NCBI RefSeq assembly: GCF_001704635.1
Contig: NZ_MAXF01000131.1
Location: 1-44,916 of the forward strand
Direction: 5' to 3'
Origin: Streptomyces sparsogenes
Lineage (GTDB): Bacteria; Actinomycetota; Actinomycetes; Streptomycetales; Streptomycetaceae
Length of the DNA: 44,916 nucleotides
Shown: in pieces, positions 24,874-33,184 of the stretch
Layout of the letters: each line of letters opens with the position of its first letter
Position numbering within the stretch: position 1 is the first letter of the stretch
Notes under the pieces: model-generated
Database searches by the model: none
The model's input: only the letters and a program-made list of their open reading frames with translations
What the model was told of the DNA's origin: nothing
Translations under genes and position numbers: made by a program

Positions 24874-25562
24874 CAGGGCAGGCGGCTCGCCCCGAGCACG
24901 GCCCGCACCAGGTCCGCCACGTCGCGCGAGGCGGCGTCGACGCGGAAGCCGCCGTCCAGCACGGCGGTTCCGGCCGTGAAGCCCCAGACACCGGCGTCCC
25001 GCAGCGCGGAGATCCGTGCCACCCGGTCGACGCTGCCCGCGGCCAGGACCGGCGCATCGACGGCGGCGACCACGGCGGCGGCCAGGGCGGCGGCGTCGCC
25101 CCCGAATCGGTAGGCGAGCAGGTCGAGGCCGTGCACCCCCGGCGTCCCGGCGAGCCGCCGGGCGCTCGCCACGACGTCGGCGGCGGTCCCGCGCAGCACG
25201 CTGGGGTGACCCTCGACGCGGCCGGGGAACGGCCAGTACTCGACGGGCGCGCCGTCCAGCACCCTGACGCCCTCGGCGACGTGGGTGCCGCCGAGGACCA
25301 CGTCCACGCCGAGGCCCACCGCGGCCTCCAGGCTGCGCAGTTCGTCGGCGGCGTCGACGCTGACGACTTCCAGGTACGAGCGGGCGCCCAGGTCGTGGAC
25401 GCGGTCGGCGAGGGCGCGCAGCTCCCCGAAGGGCAGGCCGACGTCCTTGAAGCCGATGTGGCGCAGGCCGACGTCGCCGACCCGGTCCAGCACGGCGTGG
25501 GCGTCGGCGACGGTGCGGTCGTCGCGGGTGAGCATGAAGACGAACTCCAGGCCGGCGGTCAT
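24873..25562 (-). CDS. TIM-barrel protein of the sugar-acid operon, function unknown
   Basis: This 229-residue soluble protein starts at the ATG at 25562, with GGGAGGG just upstream and a 4-base ATGA overlap with the PdxA-like gene. Alternating strands and helices fit an alpha/beta barrel: 'LEFVFMLTRDD', 'HIGFKDVGLPF', 'SYLEVVSVD', 'DVVLGGTHVAE', 'GLDLLAYRFGG', 'PVLAAGSVD' and 'WGFTAGTAVL' are spaced like barrel strands. The last two resemble phosphate-binding Gly loops of aldolase/HisA-like barrels. I do not recognise a characterised family. The operon suggests a role in converting a keto-sugar phosphate from the preceding kinase and dehydrogenase, for example as an isomerase or aldolase; that is inference. 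Confidence 0.75.
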   Translation of the reverse strand: MTAGLEFVFMLTRDDRTVADAHAVLDRVGDVGLRHIGFKDVGLPFGELRALADRVHDLGARSYLEVVSVDAADELRSLEAAVGLGVDVVLGGTHVAEGVRVLDGAPVEYWPFPGRVEGHPSVLRGTAADVVASARRLAGTPGVHGLDLLAYRFGGDAAALAAAVVAAVDAPVLAAGSVDRVARISALRDAGVWGFTAGTAVLDGGFRVDAASRDVADLVRAVLGASRLP

Positions 25563-26628
25563 CGCGCCCTCCCGCCGGACTGCCCGCGCCGGGCGCGTAC
25601 GAGGTCGAGCGCGCTGCGGATGGCGTAGCGGAGGCTCCCCGCGTCGGCGCGGCCGGTCCCGGCGAGGTCGAAGGCGGTGCCGTGGTCGACGCTGGTGCGG
25701 ACGAAGGGCAGGCCCAGGGTGGCGTTGACGCCTTCCTCGATGCCGAGCAGCTTGACGGGGATGAGCCCTTGGTCGTGGTACTGGGCGACCACGATGTCGA
25801 ACTCGCCGCGGCGGGCGCGCATGAAGACGGTGTCCGGCGGATGCGGCCCGGAGGCATCGATGCCCGCGGCCCGGGCCGCCTCGACGGCGGGGGGATGGCC
25901 AGGACCTCCTCGTCGCCGAACAGGCCGCCCTCGCCCGCGTGCGGGTTGACCCCGGCGACCGCGATACGGGGCGAGGTGATGCCGAGGGCGCGCAGCTCGT
26001 CGTGGGCGAGTTCGACGATGCCCAGGACCCGCTCGGCGGTGATCTCGGTGAGCGCCTTGGCCAGGGGCAGATGGGTGGTGACGAGAACGGTCCGCAGCTC
26101 GTCGTTGGCCAGCATCATGGCGTGGCGCGGGGCGCCGGTGAGCGCGGCCAGGGTGGAGGTGTGGTCGGGGTGGGCGATGCCCGCCGCGTGCCAGGCCTCC
26201 TTGTGGATCGGGGCGGTGACGATGCCGTCGAGCCTGCCGTCCAGCGCGAGGCGTACGGCGGTCTCGACGTAACCGTACGAAGCACGGCCGGCGTCGGCGG
26301 ACACCTGGCCGAAGGGCAGGTGGTCGGTGGGGCCGCCGGTCTGCAGCACCCGTACGGCACCTTCCGCACCCGCACCCGCACCCGCCCCGGGGTCCTCGAC
26401 GGTCTCGACGGTCTCGACGGTCTCGACGGCCGGCGTCAGGCCCAGCAGCCGGGCGGCCTGCCGCAGCCGGGCGGCATCGCCGACCACGACGATGTCGGCG
26501 TCCTGGTCCCGCGTCCGGATGCCGGCGAGGGCGGCGGCGGTGATCTCGGGTCCGATGCCCGCCGGGTCGCCCATGGTGACGGCGAGCCGTGGCCGGGCCG
26601 GTGCGGCGGACACCTGTGTGGACGTCAT
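25559..26628 (-). pseudogene. pdxA: PdxA-family 4-phosphate dehydrogenase, frameshifted
   Basis: This is a homologue of 4-hydroxythreonine-4-phosphate dehydrogenase (PdxA/PdxA2). It starts at the ATG at 26628 with GGAGG five bases upstream and overlaps the kinase stop by four bases. The N-terminal part reads 'LAVTMGDPAGIGPE', 'TAPIHKEAWHAAG', 'HPDHTS' and 'NPHAGEGGLFGDEE' in one frame. The C-terminal part (GPHPPDTVFMRARRGEFDIV, then YHDQGLIPVKL) is in another. The shift lies in a run of six C (25889-25894 on the plus strand as G); a seventh C would restore the family reading. PdxA2-type enzymes oxidise D-threonate or D-erythronate 4-phosphate and pair with DUF1537 kinases, as here. A short VET repeat (GTCGAGACC units) is an insertion near residue 75. 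Either a true disruption or a homopolymer sequencing error is possible. Confidence 0.85.
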
Positions 26629-27989
26629 GCGGTCCTCCGGGTGAGTGCGGCGACGGCGGCGATCAGGGTCTCCGGATCGCCGAAGCCGCCGGCCTTGCTG
26701 ATGACGGGGTGGGGGCGGGCGCCGCTCAGGACGCCGAGCGGGATGCCCGGGGCGAGGGTGCCGACCGCGTGGAGGGCGGGGGCGCCGAGGACTTCGCAGA
26801 CCTCGCGCGCGGTGTCCCCGCCGCTCAGCACGAGCCCGAGGCCGGGCAGGGCGCGGGCGCAGGCGGCCCCGAGGGAGGCCAGCTCCCGCAGGTGCCGGGC
26901 CGCGGCCTCGGGGCCGTCCGCCAGGGCCTCGGGGGTGGTGAGCGCGACGGCGGAGTGGGTGTCGAGGAGCCGGGTGAGGTGTCCGGCCGGGTCGGGCCGG
27001 CCCGCGAGGTCGGTGGTGGCGAGGACGGGGACGCCGTCCTTGCCGAGCCGGTCGAGCTGTTCCCGGGTGGTGGGGTGACGGCTGCCGACAAGGACGAGCG
27101 CCCGCCCGGCAGACCCGGCCACGGGGGCGGCCCCGGCCCCGGCCACGGAGGCAGCCACGGACCCGGCCACGGAGGCGGCCACGGACTCGGCCACGGAGGC
27201 GGGCGCGGGGTTGGGCGAGGGGGAGCGCCCCGGGCCGGGCGGGACCACCGCCTCCCACAGGCCGGGGCTGCCGCACAGCACCACCTCACCCAGGTGTCCG
27301 GCCACCGCCGCGGCGATCCGGTCCAGGTCCTCGCCGGTGGCGGCGTCCACCACGAGGGCCCGCCCCGGCGCGGTGCCCCCGGCCGGTGGCGCGGGGGAGG
27401 CGAGGGCGGGGGCCAGGGTCGCGGCCAGGGCGTCGGCGGTGGGCGCGACGACGGTGACGCGCAACCCCGCCCCGGACAGCGGGGCGAGCACCGAGGAGTC
27501 CGTCACGGGCCCCACCGGGTCCCGCCCGGCCGGCCCCCGGTGCACCGGCACGCCGCCGGCGTACTGGTGGCCGCCCACCGTGTGCCGGCCGTACGCGGGG
27601 CAGGCGGGCGCCACCACGGCCACGGCGCGGCCGGACGCCCGCATGACGGCGGCCAGTTCGGCGGGCCAGTTGCCGCGCAGGGAGCTGTCCATCGTCTTGT
27701 AGACGCCGAGCGGGTGGCTCCGGGCCGGCATGAGCAGCCGCGTGGTGGCGCGCCGGTGGCGGAGGGCGGCCTCGTCCGGTGGCAGGTGGCGGCTGTCGAG
27801 GTCGACACACGGCCATGAGTCGCCGTCCGTGGCGGACGGGTCGTCGAGGTCCAGGACGACCGAGGCGGCGCGCCCGGTGTCGGCGAGGTGGCCGGCCGCC
27901 TCAGCCGCGCTGGTCAGATCGTCGGCCAGCACGACGAACCGGGGGCCCGGTGGCGCGGGGGTCGAGGGGGCGGGCGTCGTGCTCGTCAT
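26625..27989 (-). CDS. Four-carbon acid sugar kinase (DUF1537, OtnK/DtnK type)
   Basis: This 454-residue protein starts at the ATG at 27989; the longer open frame upstream is Arg/Pro-rich and lacks family features. Family motifs are 'VVLADDLTSAAEAAG' near the N-terminus, 'VYKTMDSSLRGNW', 'PACPAYGRHTVGGHQYAGG', 'LVLSGGDTAREVCEVLG' and 'ISKAGGFGDPETL' at the C-terminus. Members phosphorylate D-threonate, D-erythronate or similar C4 acids before a PdxA-type dehydrogenase. The linker between the two lobes is expanded by a repetitive SVAxSVAx stretch. It is first of three genes joined by ATGA overlaps, so translation is probably coupled. It is divergent from a MocR regulator across a short intergenic region. 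Confidence 0.88.
   Translation of the reverse strand: MTSTTPAPSTPAPPGPRFVVLADDLTSAAEAAGHLADTGRAASVVLDLDDPSATDGDSWPCVDLDSRHLPPDEAALRHRRATTRLLMPARSHPLGVYKTMDSSLRGNWPAELAAVMRASGRAVAVVAPACPAYGRHTVGGHQYAGGVPVHRGPAGRDPVGPVTDSSVLAPLSGAGLRVTVVAPTADALAATLAPALASPAPPAGGTAPGRALVVDAATGEDLDRIAAAVAGHLGEVVLCGSPGLWEAVVPPGPGRSPSPNPAPASVAESVAASVAGSVAASVAGAGAAPVAGSAGRALVLVGSRHPTTREQLDRLGKDGVPVLATTDLAGRPDPAGHLTRLLDTHSAVALTTPEALADGPEAAARHLRELASLGAACARALPGLGLVLSGGDTAREVCEVLGAPALHAVGTLAPGIPLGVLSGARPHPVISKAGGFGDPETLIAAVAALTRRTA
27120..27205 (-). repeat. Imperfect 24-bp tandem repeat in the kinase linker
   Basis: Degenerate repeats built on GCCACGGAGGC and GCCACGGAC units encode the SVAESVAASVAGSVAASVAG-like linker between the two kinase domains. 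The frame is kept. Confidence 0.6.
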
Positions 27990-28146
27990 GCGGTGTCCGT
28001 TCTGTGCTGGTGCCGTGTCGGGCCTTGGCCGGCGGGGCGCCGGGCGCCGGGTGGCGGGTGCGGTGGCGCGTTCAGTCTCGGCCGGGCCGGTACGCTGCGA
28101 CAGGGCCACTTCGCCCCGGACGTCGCGGACCACTCACTCGGAGGCC

Positions 28147-29769
28147 GTGCTGAAGCCACACGCGGACCAGCCGCACACCGACCCGCCGCACGCGCACGAG
28201 CCGCACATCGACCCGCCACCCGCGACACATGCGAACGGCCTGCCGGGCCGGGAGCACGCCCCGGGGCGCGCCGCCCCGGCGGGAGGTCACGGGCGCGGCA
28301 GGGGCGCCGCCGAGCGCGGGCGGGTCCGCGCCGAGCGGGGCCTGGAGTCGGTGGCCGCCGCCGGCATCCCGCTGCCGCTGCCCCGGGACGGGGAGGAGAG
28401 CCTGGCCGACTGCCTGGTCCGCCTGCTGGCCGCCGCGATCGAGGGCGGACGGCTGGCCCCGGGCACCCGGCTGCCGTCCTCCCGGGCGCTGGCCACCGCC
28501 GCCGGTGTCTCGCGCAATGTGGTGCTCGCCGCCTACGCCGTGCTCGCCGAACGCGGCCTGGCCACCGGGCGGCACGGCAGCGGCAGCTACGTACGCGCCG
28601 ACGGCCGGCCGCGCCGGGCCCGGCCGGTGCCGGAGACCGCGCCCTGGCTGGAACGGCTGACGCCGGCGCCCGAGGGGCCGGGCGGCCCGGAGCCGGTCCT
28701 CGACCTGCGGCTGCGCGCCCGCCCGGCAGCGGTGCTGCCCACGGTGGTCTGGCGCCGGGCGTGGCAGGCGGCGGCCCAGCGGCGGCTGCCGAGCGGCTAC
28801 GGGGACCCGGCCGGGGACCGCCGGCTGCGCGCGGCGCTCACCGACTACCTGGTGGCCGGCCGGGGCGTGGCCGCCGCGCCCGCCGATGTGGTGGTGACCA
28901 GCGGCGCCGCCGAGGCGCTCGGGCTGCTGCTGCGGGCGGTGATCCGGCCGGGCGACCGGGTCGCCGTCGAGGACCCCGGCTATCCGCCGTTCGCCCGCAT
29001 GGCCCGCGAGCGCGGCGCCGTCGTGCAGCCGGTCCCGGTGGACGGCGACGGGATCCGCGTGGAGGTGGTGCGGGGCCTGGACCCGCCGCCGCGGATGCTG
29101 CTGCTCACCCCCGCCCACCAGTTCCCGACCACCGCCCCGCTGTCGGCCGGCCGGCGTCGGGACCTGCTGTCCTGGGCGCGCGAGCAGGGCGTGCTGCTGG
29201 TAGAGGACGACTACGGCGGCGAGTTCACCGCGGCCGGCCCGCCCGCCCTGGCCGCCTCGGACGACCATGGTGTCGTCGCCCATGTCGGCTCCCTCTCGCG
29301 GTTGCTGGCGCCGTCGCTGCGGACGGGGCACCTGGTGGCGCCGCGCCCCCTGGCGGCCGCGGTGGCGAGGCTGCGCGGGGAGACCGACTCGTACCCCAGC
29401 CTGCCCGTCCAGCAGGCCGTCGCCGAACTGCTCACCACCGGCGAGCTCACCCGTCAGCTGCGGCGGGCCCGCGCGCTGGTGGCCGAACAGCGGGCGGCGC
29501 TGCGGGAGGCGGCCCCCCTGCTGCCGGTGCGCGGGCTGGACGGCGGGCTGCATGTGCTGCTGGCCACCGCGGACGCCCGGGCCGAGGCCGAGTGGGCCGA
29601 GGAGCTGCTGCGGGACGGGATCCTCGTCGACCGGCTCAGCGCGTACGGCCATGGCCCCCCGGCCGCGACGGGCCTGCTGCTCGACTACGCGGGCGTGGCC
29701 CCCGCCACCCTGGCCCGGGTGGCGGCCCGCCTCGACGGGCCGGTCACCCGAACAGGGCGGCCGCGATGA
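28147..29769 (+). CDS. MocR/PdxR-type regulator (GntR HTH plus aminotransferase-like domain) lacking the PLP lysine
   Basis: About 540 residues are read from a GTG at 28147; the true start is uncertain because GGAGG sits only two bases upstream and the first 70 residues are His/Pro/Gly-rich. A GntR winged helix follows (GTRLPSSRALATAAGVSRNV, then 'GRHGSGSYV'). After a linker comes a fold-type I aminotransferase domain with 'SGYGDPAGDRRLR', 'VTSGAAEALGLLL', 'VEDPGYPPF', 'LTPAHQFPTTAPLS' and 'VEDDYGGEF'. Where MocR proteins carry the Schiff-base lysine (SFSKSL-like) this one reads 'GSLSRLL' with Arg385, so PLP could not bind covalently. It is divergent from the kinase-pdxA operon, which it probably controls. 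The effector may be something other than PLP. Confidence 0.85.
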   Translation: MLKPHADQPHTDPPHAHEPHIDPPPATHANGLPGREHAPGRAAPAGGHGRGRGAAERGRVRAERGLESVAAAGIPLPLPRDGEESLADCLVRLLAAAIEGGRLAPGTRLPSSRALATAAGVSRNVVLAAYAVLAERGLATGRHGSGSYVRADGRPRRARPVPETAPWLERLTPAPEGPGGPEPVLDLRLRARPAAVLPTVVWRRAWQAAAQRRLPSGYGDPAGDRRLRAALTDYLVAGRGVAAAPADVVVTSGAAEALGLLLRAVIRPGDRVAVEDPGYPPFARMARERGAVVQPVPVDGDGIRVEVVRGLDPPPRMLLLTPAHQFPTTAPLSAGRRRDLLSWAREQGVLLVEDDYGGEFTAAGPPALAASDDHGVVAHVGSLSRLLAPSLRTGHLVAPRPLAAAVARLRGETDSYPSLPVQQAVAELLTTGELTRQLRRARALVAEQRAALREAAPLLPVRGLDGGLHVLLATADARAEAEWAEELLRDGILVDRLSAYGHGPPAATGLLLDYAGVAPATLARVAARLDGPVTRTGRPR

Positions 29770-29844
29770 ACAGGGCGACGGAGCGGGCGACGAGCGCAGA
29801 AAGGTCTTTCCGGCGGGGACGGGCAGTACACAAGGGGCGGCTGG

Positions 29845-30390
29845 TCAGGAGGCGGCGCCGAACAGTTCGGCGAGCAGGTCGGCCCCGTCGGCGGGAGCCC
29901 GCACCTCCAGGGACAGGCGGGGGCCGTGGAGGTGGACGCGGAAGTCGAAGAACGGGCAGCATCGCTGCTCGGCGGCGGCCAGCTCGGCCAGAGCGGCGGC
30001 CCGATCGGCGGGCAGGGTCAGCTTCAGCCCGTCCGGGATCGGCTCCCGCCGCGCGCCGTCGAGGGCCGCGTGCCAGGCGCCGACGCGCTCGGCCACGCCG
30101 TCGCCGGTGAGCGAACAGGCCACCGGGGCACCGCGCCACCGCTCGGCTCCCCGCCCGGCGGCCTGGCGGCGGGGCGCGCGGAGCACGTCGGCCGGCCCGG
30201 CCGCACGCGCGGGCACGGGCACGGGGGCGGTGGGGAAACCGCACCGCGGGTCGCAGCGGCCCAAGCGGTCCGGCAGCGCGTCCAGGTGCTCCAGCGCGGC
30301 GTGCAGCGAGGCGGCCGCCACGGCTGTCCCGGTCCCCGGTCGGCCGGGGAAGGTCCTTGAAGGTCCGTCATGCCCCCGGATCTTGTTCAC
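29845..30390 (-). pseudogene. MerR-family-type C-terminal domain without its DNA-binding half
   Basis: A reading frame of 181 codons from a GTG at 30390 ends in a domain I associate with the C-terminus of some actinobacterial MerR-family proteins. Its signatures are 'AALEHLDALPDRLGRCDPRCGF', 'CSLTGDGVAERVGAWHAAL', 'AAEQRCCPFFDFRVHL' and 'LEVRAPADGADLLAELFG'. The paired Cys suggest a metal or thiol site. The roughly 70-residue winged-helix head is missing, and no frame upstream contains it. It is probably a decayed remnant, though a stand-alone effector-domain protein is possible. Confidence 0.55.
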
Positions 30391-30677
30391 AAACGATTCT
30401 CAGAAGGGGGTCACTCGCCAGACTGCGTGAGAACGGGTTCTGAGAACCGATCCGGGATCGGCGGCGGCCCGGCGGCCCGTTTCCGATCTTGCTCCGGGAA
30501 AGGAACGTTTGTGAGAGTAACCGCGCGTACAGCCCTGGGCTTCACTCGTCGCGAGGGAAGATCGCCAGCGGGCGGCCGGGGCACATTCACGGCCATCTGT
30601 TCTGAACTTCGCAAGCAGGAGCCGGAAGTCGGTGGCGGAGCCTCAGCCGACGGCTCGGAGCCGTTCGAGGAGTTCGT
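30391..30677. other. Gene-poor stretch, no clear content
   Basis: I see no convincing gene. A GGAAAGGA followed by GTG near 30511 resembles a translation start, but the downstream frame has no recognisable protein and runs out of character into the penicillin-binding-protein remnant. Confidence 0.5.
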
Positions 30678-30862
30678 CAACGCCGGCCGTGTGCGCGTAC
30701 GGCGCGAAGACCGGCTCCGCCGAGGTCGACGGCCAGGCCACACCCAACGGCTGGTTCACCGCCTACCGTGGCGGCGTGGCCGCCGCCGGCCTGGTCCTTC
30801 AGGGCGGCCACGGCGGCGATTCGGCGGGGCCGATCGTGGCGGCGGTGCTCAAGGCGTCGTGA
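30678..30862 (+). pseudogene. C-terminal remnant of a penicillin-binding protein transpeptidase
   Basis: One frame reads 'VCAYGAKTGSAEVDGQ', then 'NGWFTAYRG' and 'GGHGGDSAGPIVAAVLKAS', and ends at a normal stop. This is the KTG-box strand and the final helix of a class B-type penicillin-binding protein. The N-terminal domain and the SxxK and SxN motifs are absent, so it is a 3' fragment left by deletion or insertion. Confidence 0.7.
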
Positions 30863-30901
30863 CGGCCGGCCGCGGAGCGCGAGACATGGAACACCGGTCC
30901 A

Positions 30902-31624
30902 TCAGGGGGACACGCTCCGGGCCCCGTCGGCCGTAGCGAGGCGGGCGAGCAGCTCCGGATGGTCTGCCAGGCCCTTCTCGGCCGCCGACCTGATCACGGA
31001 CTCCATGAACGCGCGGTCCACGCGATCCCAGTCGATCGGGCCGAGCGGCGGCTGCGGGTCGTACTCGATGGCGGCCTGGATCATCCGGGCGGCATCCTCG
31101 CCCACCAGTTCGGTGACCAGGTGCAGGGCCATGTCGATGCCCGCCGCCACTCCGGCGGCCGTGAGCACGCGCCCGTCCGCGACCCAGCGCCGGGACACGG
31201 GTGTCGCGCCGAAGGCGCGCAGGATCGGCATGGCAGCCCAGTGGGTGACCGCCTCACGGCCCTCGAGCAGACCGGCGGCCCCGAGGATCAGCGAGCCGGT
31301 GCAGACCGAGGCCACCACCTCGGCGCCGCGGGCCGCCTGCCGGACGTAGCCGGTCAGCTGTTCGTCCGCGAGGGCGGCGAAGGTCGGGGCACCGCCGCCC
31401 GGGACGATCAGGCCGTACGGCGCGGGCACCTGCTCGAAGGTGTGGGAGGCGGTTACGGACACCGAGCTGTCCGTCGGCAGCGGCTGGCGGGCCGCTGCCA
31501 CCGTGACGGCCTCGAAGCCGAGTCCGAGTTCCTGCAAGCCGCTGATGACCTGGAGCGGCCCGACGAAGTCGAGGGCGGTCAGGCCGGGGTAGAGCACGAA
31601 CGCGATGGTCCTGGTCGTTGTCAT
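30902..31624 (-). CDS. DJ-1/PfpI family protein, isonitrile hydratase-like
   Basis: This 240-residue protein starts at the ATG at 31624. The N-terminus 'IAFVLYPGLTALDFVGPLQV' has the Asp (19), and the nucleophile elbow 'ASVCTGSLILGAAGLL' has Cys108. Both match the Asp/Cys pair of isonitrile hydratase (InhA) from Pseudomonas. The His of 'AVTHW' is also conserved. InhA converts isonitriles to N-formamides, but many homologues have other or unknown roles. It is divergent from an AraC-type regulator with the same kind of N-terminal domain. Confidence 0.8.
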   Translation of the reverse strand: MTTTRTIAFVLYPGLTALDFVGPLQVISGLQELGLGFEAVTVAAARQPLPTDSSVSVTASHTFEQVPAPYGLIVPGGGAPTFAALADEQLTGYVRQAARGAEVVASVCTGSLILGAAGLLEGREAVTHWAAMPILRAFGATPVSRRWVADGRVLTAAGVAAGIDMALHLVTELVGEDAARMIQAAIEYDPQPPLGPIDWDRVDRAFMESVIRSAAEKGLADHPELLARLATADGARSVSP

Positions 31625-31712
31625 GCCACCAGCTTTGCCGGGGTGAGCGGCCGTCGCGCGGACCGTGTCTGGAATCCTGTGATCCCTGTCTTCCGGACGC
31701 CAGGAGTCGCTG

Positions 31713-32666
31713 ATGCGCCGTGTGGTCGTGATCGGTTACCCGGACACCGAGCTGCTCGACATCTCCTGCCCGACAGGCGTGTTCGACACGGCCACGCGCG
31801 GGGGCGCGGAACCCGGATACCGGGTCGAGCTGGTCTCGCTCGGTGGCCTGCCGGTGCGGACGAGCTGCGGCCTCACCCTCGCCGCCGACGCCCTGGAGCG
31901 GGTCGGCGGCCGGTTGGACAGCGTGGTGGTGGCGGGCGGGCCGGGGCATCAGACCGCTGCCGAGGACGCCCGGCTGCTCGTCCACCTGCGCCGGCTGGCC
32001 GGGCTCAGCCGCCGGGTGGTCTCGGTGTGCACGGGCGCCACCCTGCTGGCCGCGGCCGGCCTGCTGGACCGGCGCCGGGCGACCACGCACTGGACGTGGG
32101 CGGCGGAGCTGGCCGCCCGGTACCCGGCCGTCACCGTGGACCCCGCGTCGCTGTTCGTCTCCGACGGCAATGTCCATACCTCGGCGGGCGTCACCAGCGC
32201 GATCGACCTCACGCTCGCCCTGGTGGAGCAGGACCACGGCCCGGCGCTGGCCCGCGAGGTGGCCCGGTTGCTGGTCGCGTACCTGCAGCGGCCGGGCAAC
32301 CAGGCGCAGGTGAGCATGCACGTGGCGGCGGCGCCGCCCGACCACCGGCTGGTCCGGGAGGTCTGCGAACACATCACCGCCCACCCGGACGCCGACCTCG
32401 ACGCTGCCACGCTGGCGCGATTCGCCGGGGTGAGCCCGCGTCACCTCACCCGGCTGTTCGCCGCGGAGCTCGGCACCACGCCCGCCCGGCACGTGCGCGC
32501 CGTGCGCGCCGAAGCCGCCGCCCAGCTGCTGGCCGCCACCAGCCTGCCGCTCACCGCCATCGCCCGCCAGTGCGGACTGCGAACCACCGAGACGCTGCGG
32601 CAGGCCTTCGCCGATCTGTTCGCGACCACGCCGTCGGCGTACCGGCGGGCGGCCCGGCACGGCTGA
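31713..32666 (+). CDS. AraC-family regulator with DJ-1/PfpI (GATase1-like) N-terminal domain
   Basis: This 317-residue protein has an ATG at 31713 with CAGGAG upstream. Residues 1-190 form a DJ-1/PfpI-like domain with 'VVSVCTGATLLAAAGLL' (Cys106) and 'TTHWTW'. Residues about 215-312 carry the double HTH of AraC proteins ('LARFAGVSPRHLTRLFAAELG', then 'IARQCGLRTTETLRQAFADLF'). This GlxA/FtrA-like layout usually gives a ligand-responsive transcriptional activator. It probably controls the divergent DJ-1 gene across the 88-bp shared promoter region and possibly itself. Confidence 0.92.
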   Translation: MRRVVVIGYPDTELLDISCPTGVFDTATRGGAEPGYRVELVSLGGLPVRTSCGLTLAADALERVGGRLDSVVVAGGPGHQTAAEDARLLVHLRRLAGLSRRVVSVCTGATLLAAAGLLDRRRATTHWTWAAELAARYPAVTVDPASLFVSDGNVHTSAGVTSAIDLTLALVEQDHGPALAREVARLLVAYLQRPGNQAQVSMHVAAAPPDHRLVREVCEHITAHPDADLDAATLARFAGVSPRHLTRLFAAELGTTPARHVRAVRAEAAAQLLAATSLPLTAIARQCGLRTTETLRQAFADLFATTPSAYRRAARHG

Positions 32667-32770
32667 AGCTGTTGCGCCTGGGCGCGGGGTGGCGTCGGCG
32701 GCTGACCCGATGGGGGGATTCACCGGCTCACAAACGAGGTGCGCGGCGACCGGGGCCCCGGCCAGCGTAG

Positions 32771-33052
32771 CTAGCCCCCGTGGTCGCATGGCCACCACGC
32801 GCAAGCCGGGCAGGGACTGGCCCTGGTCCGGTTCTTCGCCGCGGCCTCCTTGCGGATCGACTGCTCGGCGATCCGCCGGGCCTGCGCCTGGTCGTACGCC
32901 ACGCCGACCCGCGCCGGCAGATGTTCGTCCCCGTCCGTCGCCCCGGCCGCCCACTCCAGCTCATCGCCAGTCGGCGAGCAGAACAGATGCAGCTCATGCG
33001 CGGTGATCAGCCGCTTGAACCGCGGATACGCGGTCCGTTCGATCGAGGTCAC
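32771..33052 (-). pseudogene. Tn3-family transposase N-terminal fragment (DUF4158), fused to unrelated sequence
   Basis: The first 45 or so residues of this 93-codon frame (MTSIERTAYPRFKRLITAHE, then 'LEWAAGATDGDEHL') are the start of a DUF4158/Tn3-type transposase. After that the match stops. The rest ('YDQAQARRIAEQSIRKEAA' to 'ASPCPACAWWPCDHGG') looks like the tail of a small unrelated Streptomyces protein with a CxxC pair. A full Tn3 transposase is about 1000 residues, so this is an inactive scar of a transposition or deletion. I see no terminal inverted repeats. The next 130 bases up to 33184 hold nothing I recognise. Confidence 0.65.
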
Positions 33053-33184
33053 AACCCACCTCAGGCCCCAAGATGATGGTCAACATCACCACCAACGACG
33101 CTGAGTCGAACGAGTGACGGGCCAGACGTTCAGGGCTTCAAGATCAACCCATTGCCCCTTCGACGCGTATCTGGGTCACACCCC

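Noticed and set aside
19777..27276. Another multi-kilobase minus-strand frame opposite the PKS and beyond.
   Set aside because: Only its part at about 25.9-26.6 kb has protein character (PdxA N-terminus); the rest is Arg/Gly/Pro-rich antisense of the PKS and neighbours.
30370..30936. A plus-strand frame of about 190 codons over the worn region.
   Set aside because: No family features; it runs out of frame across the penicillin-binding-protein remnant.
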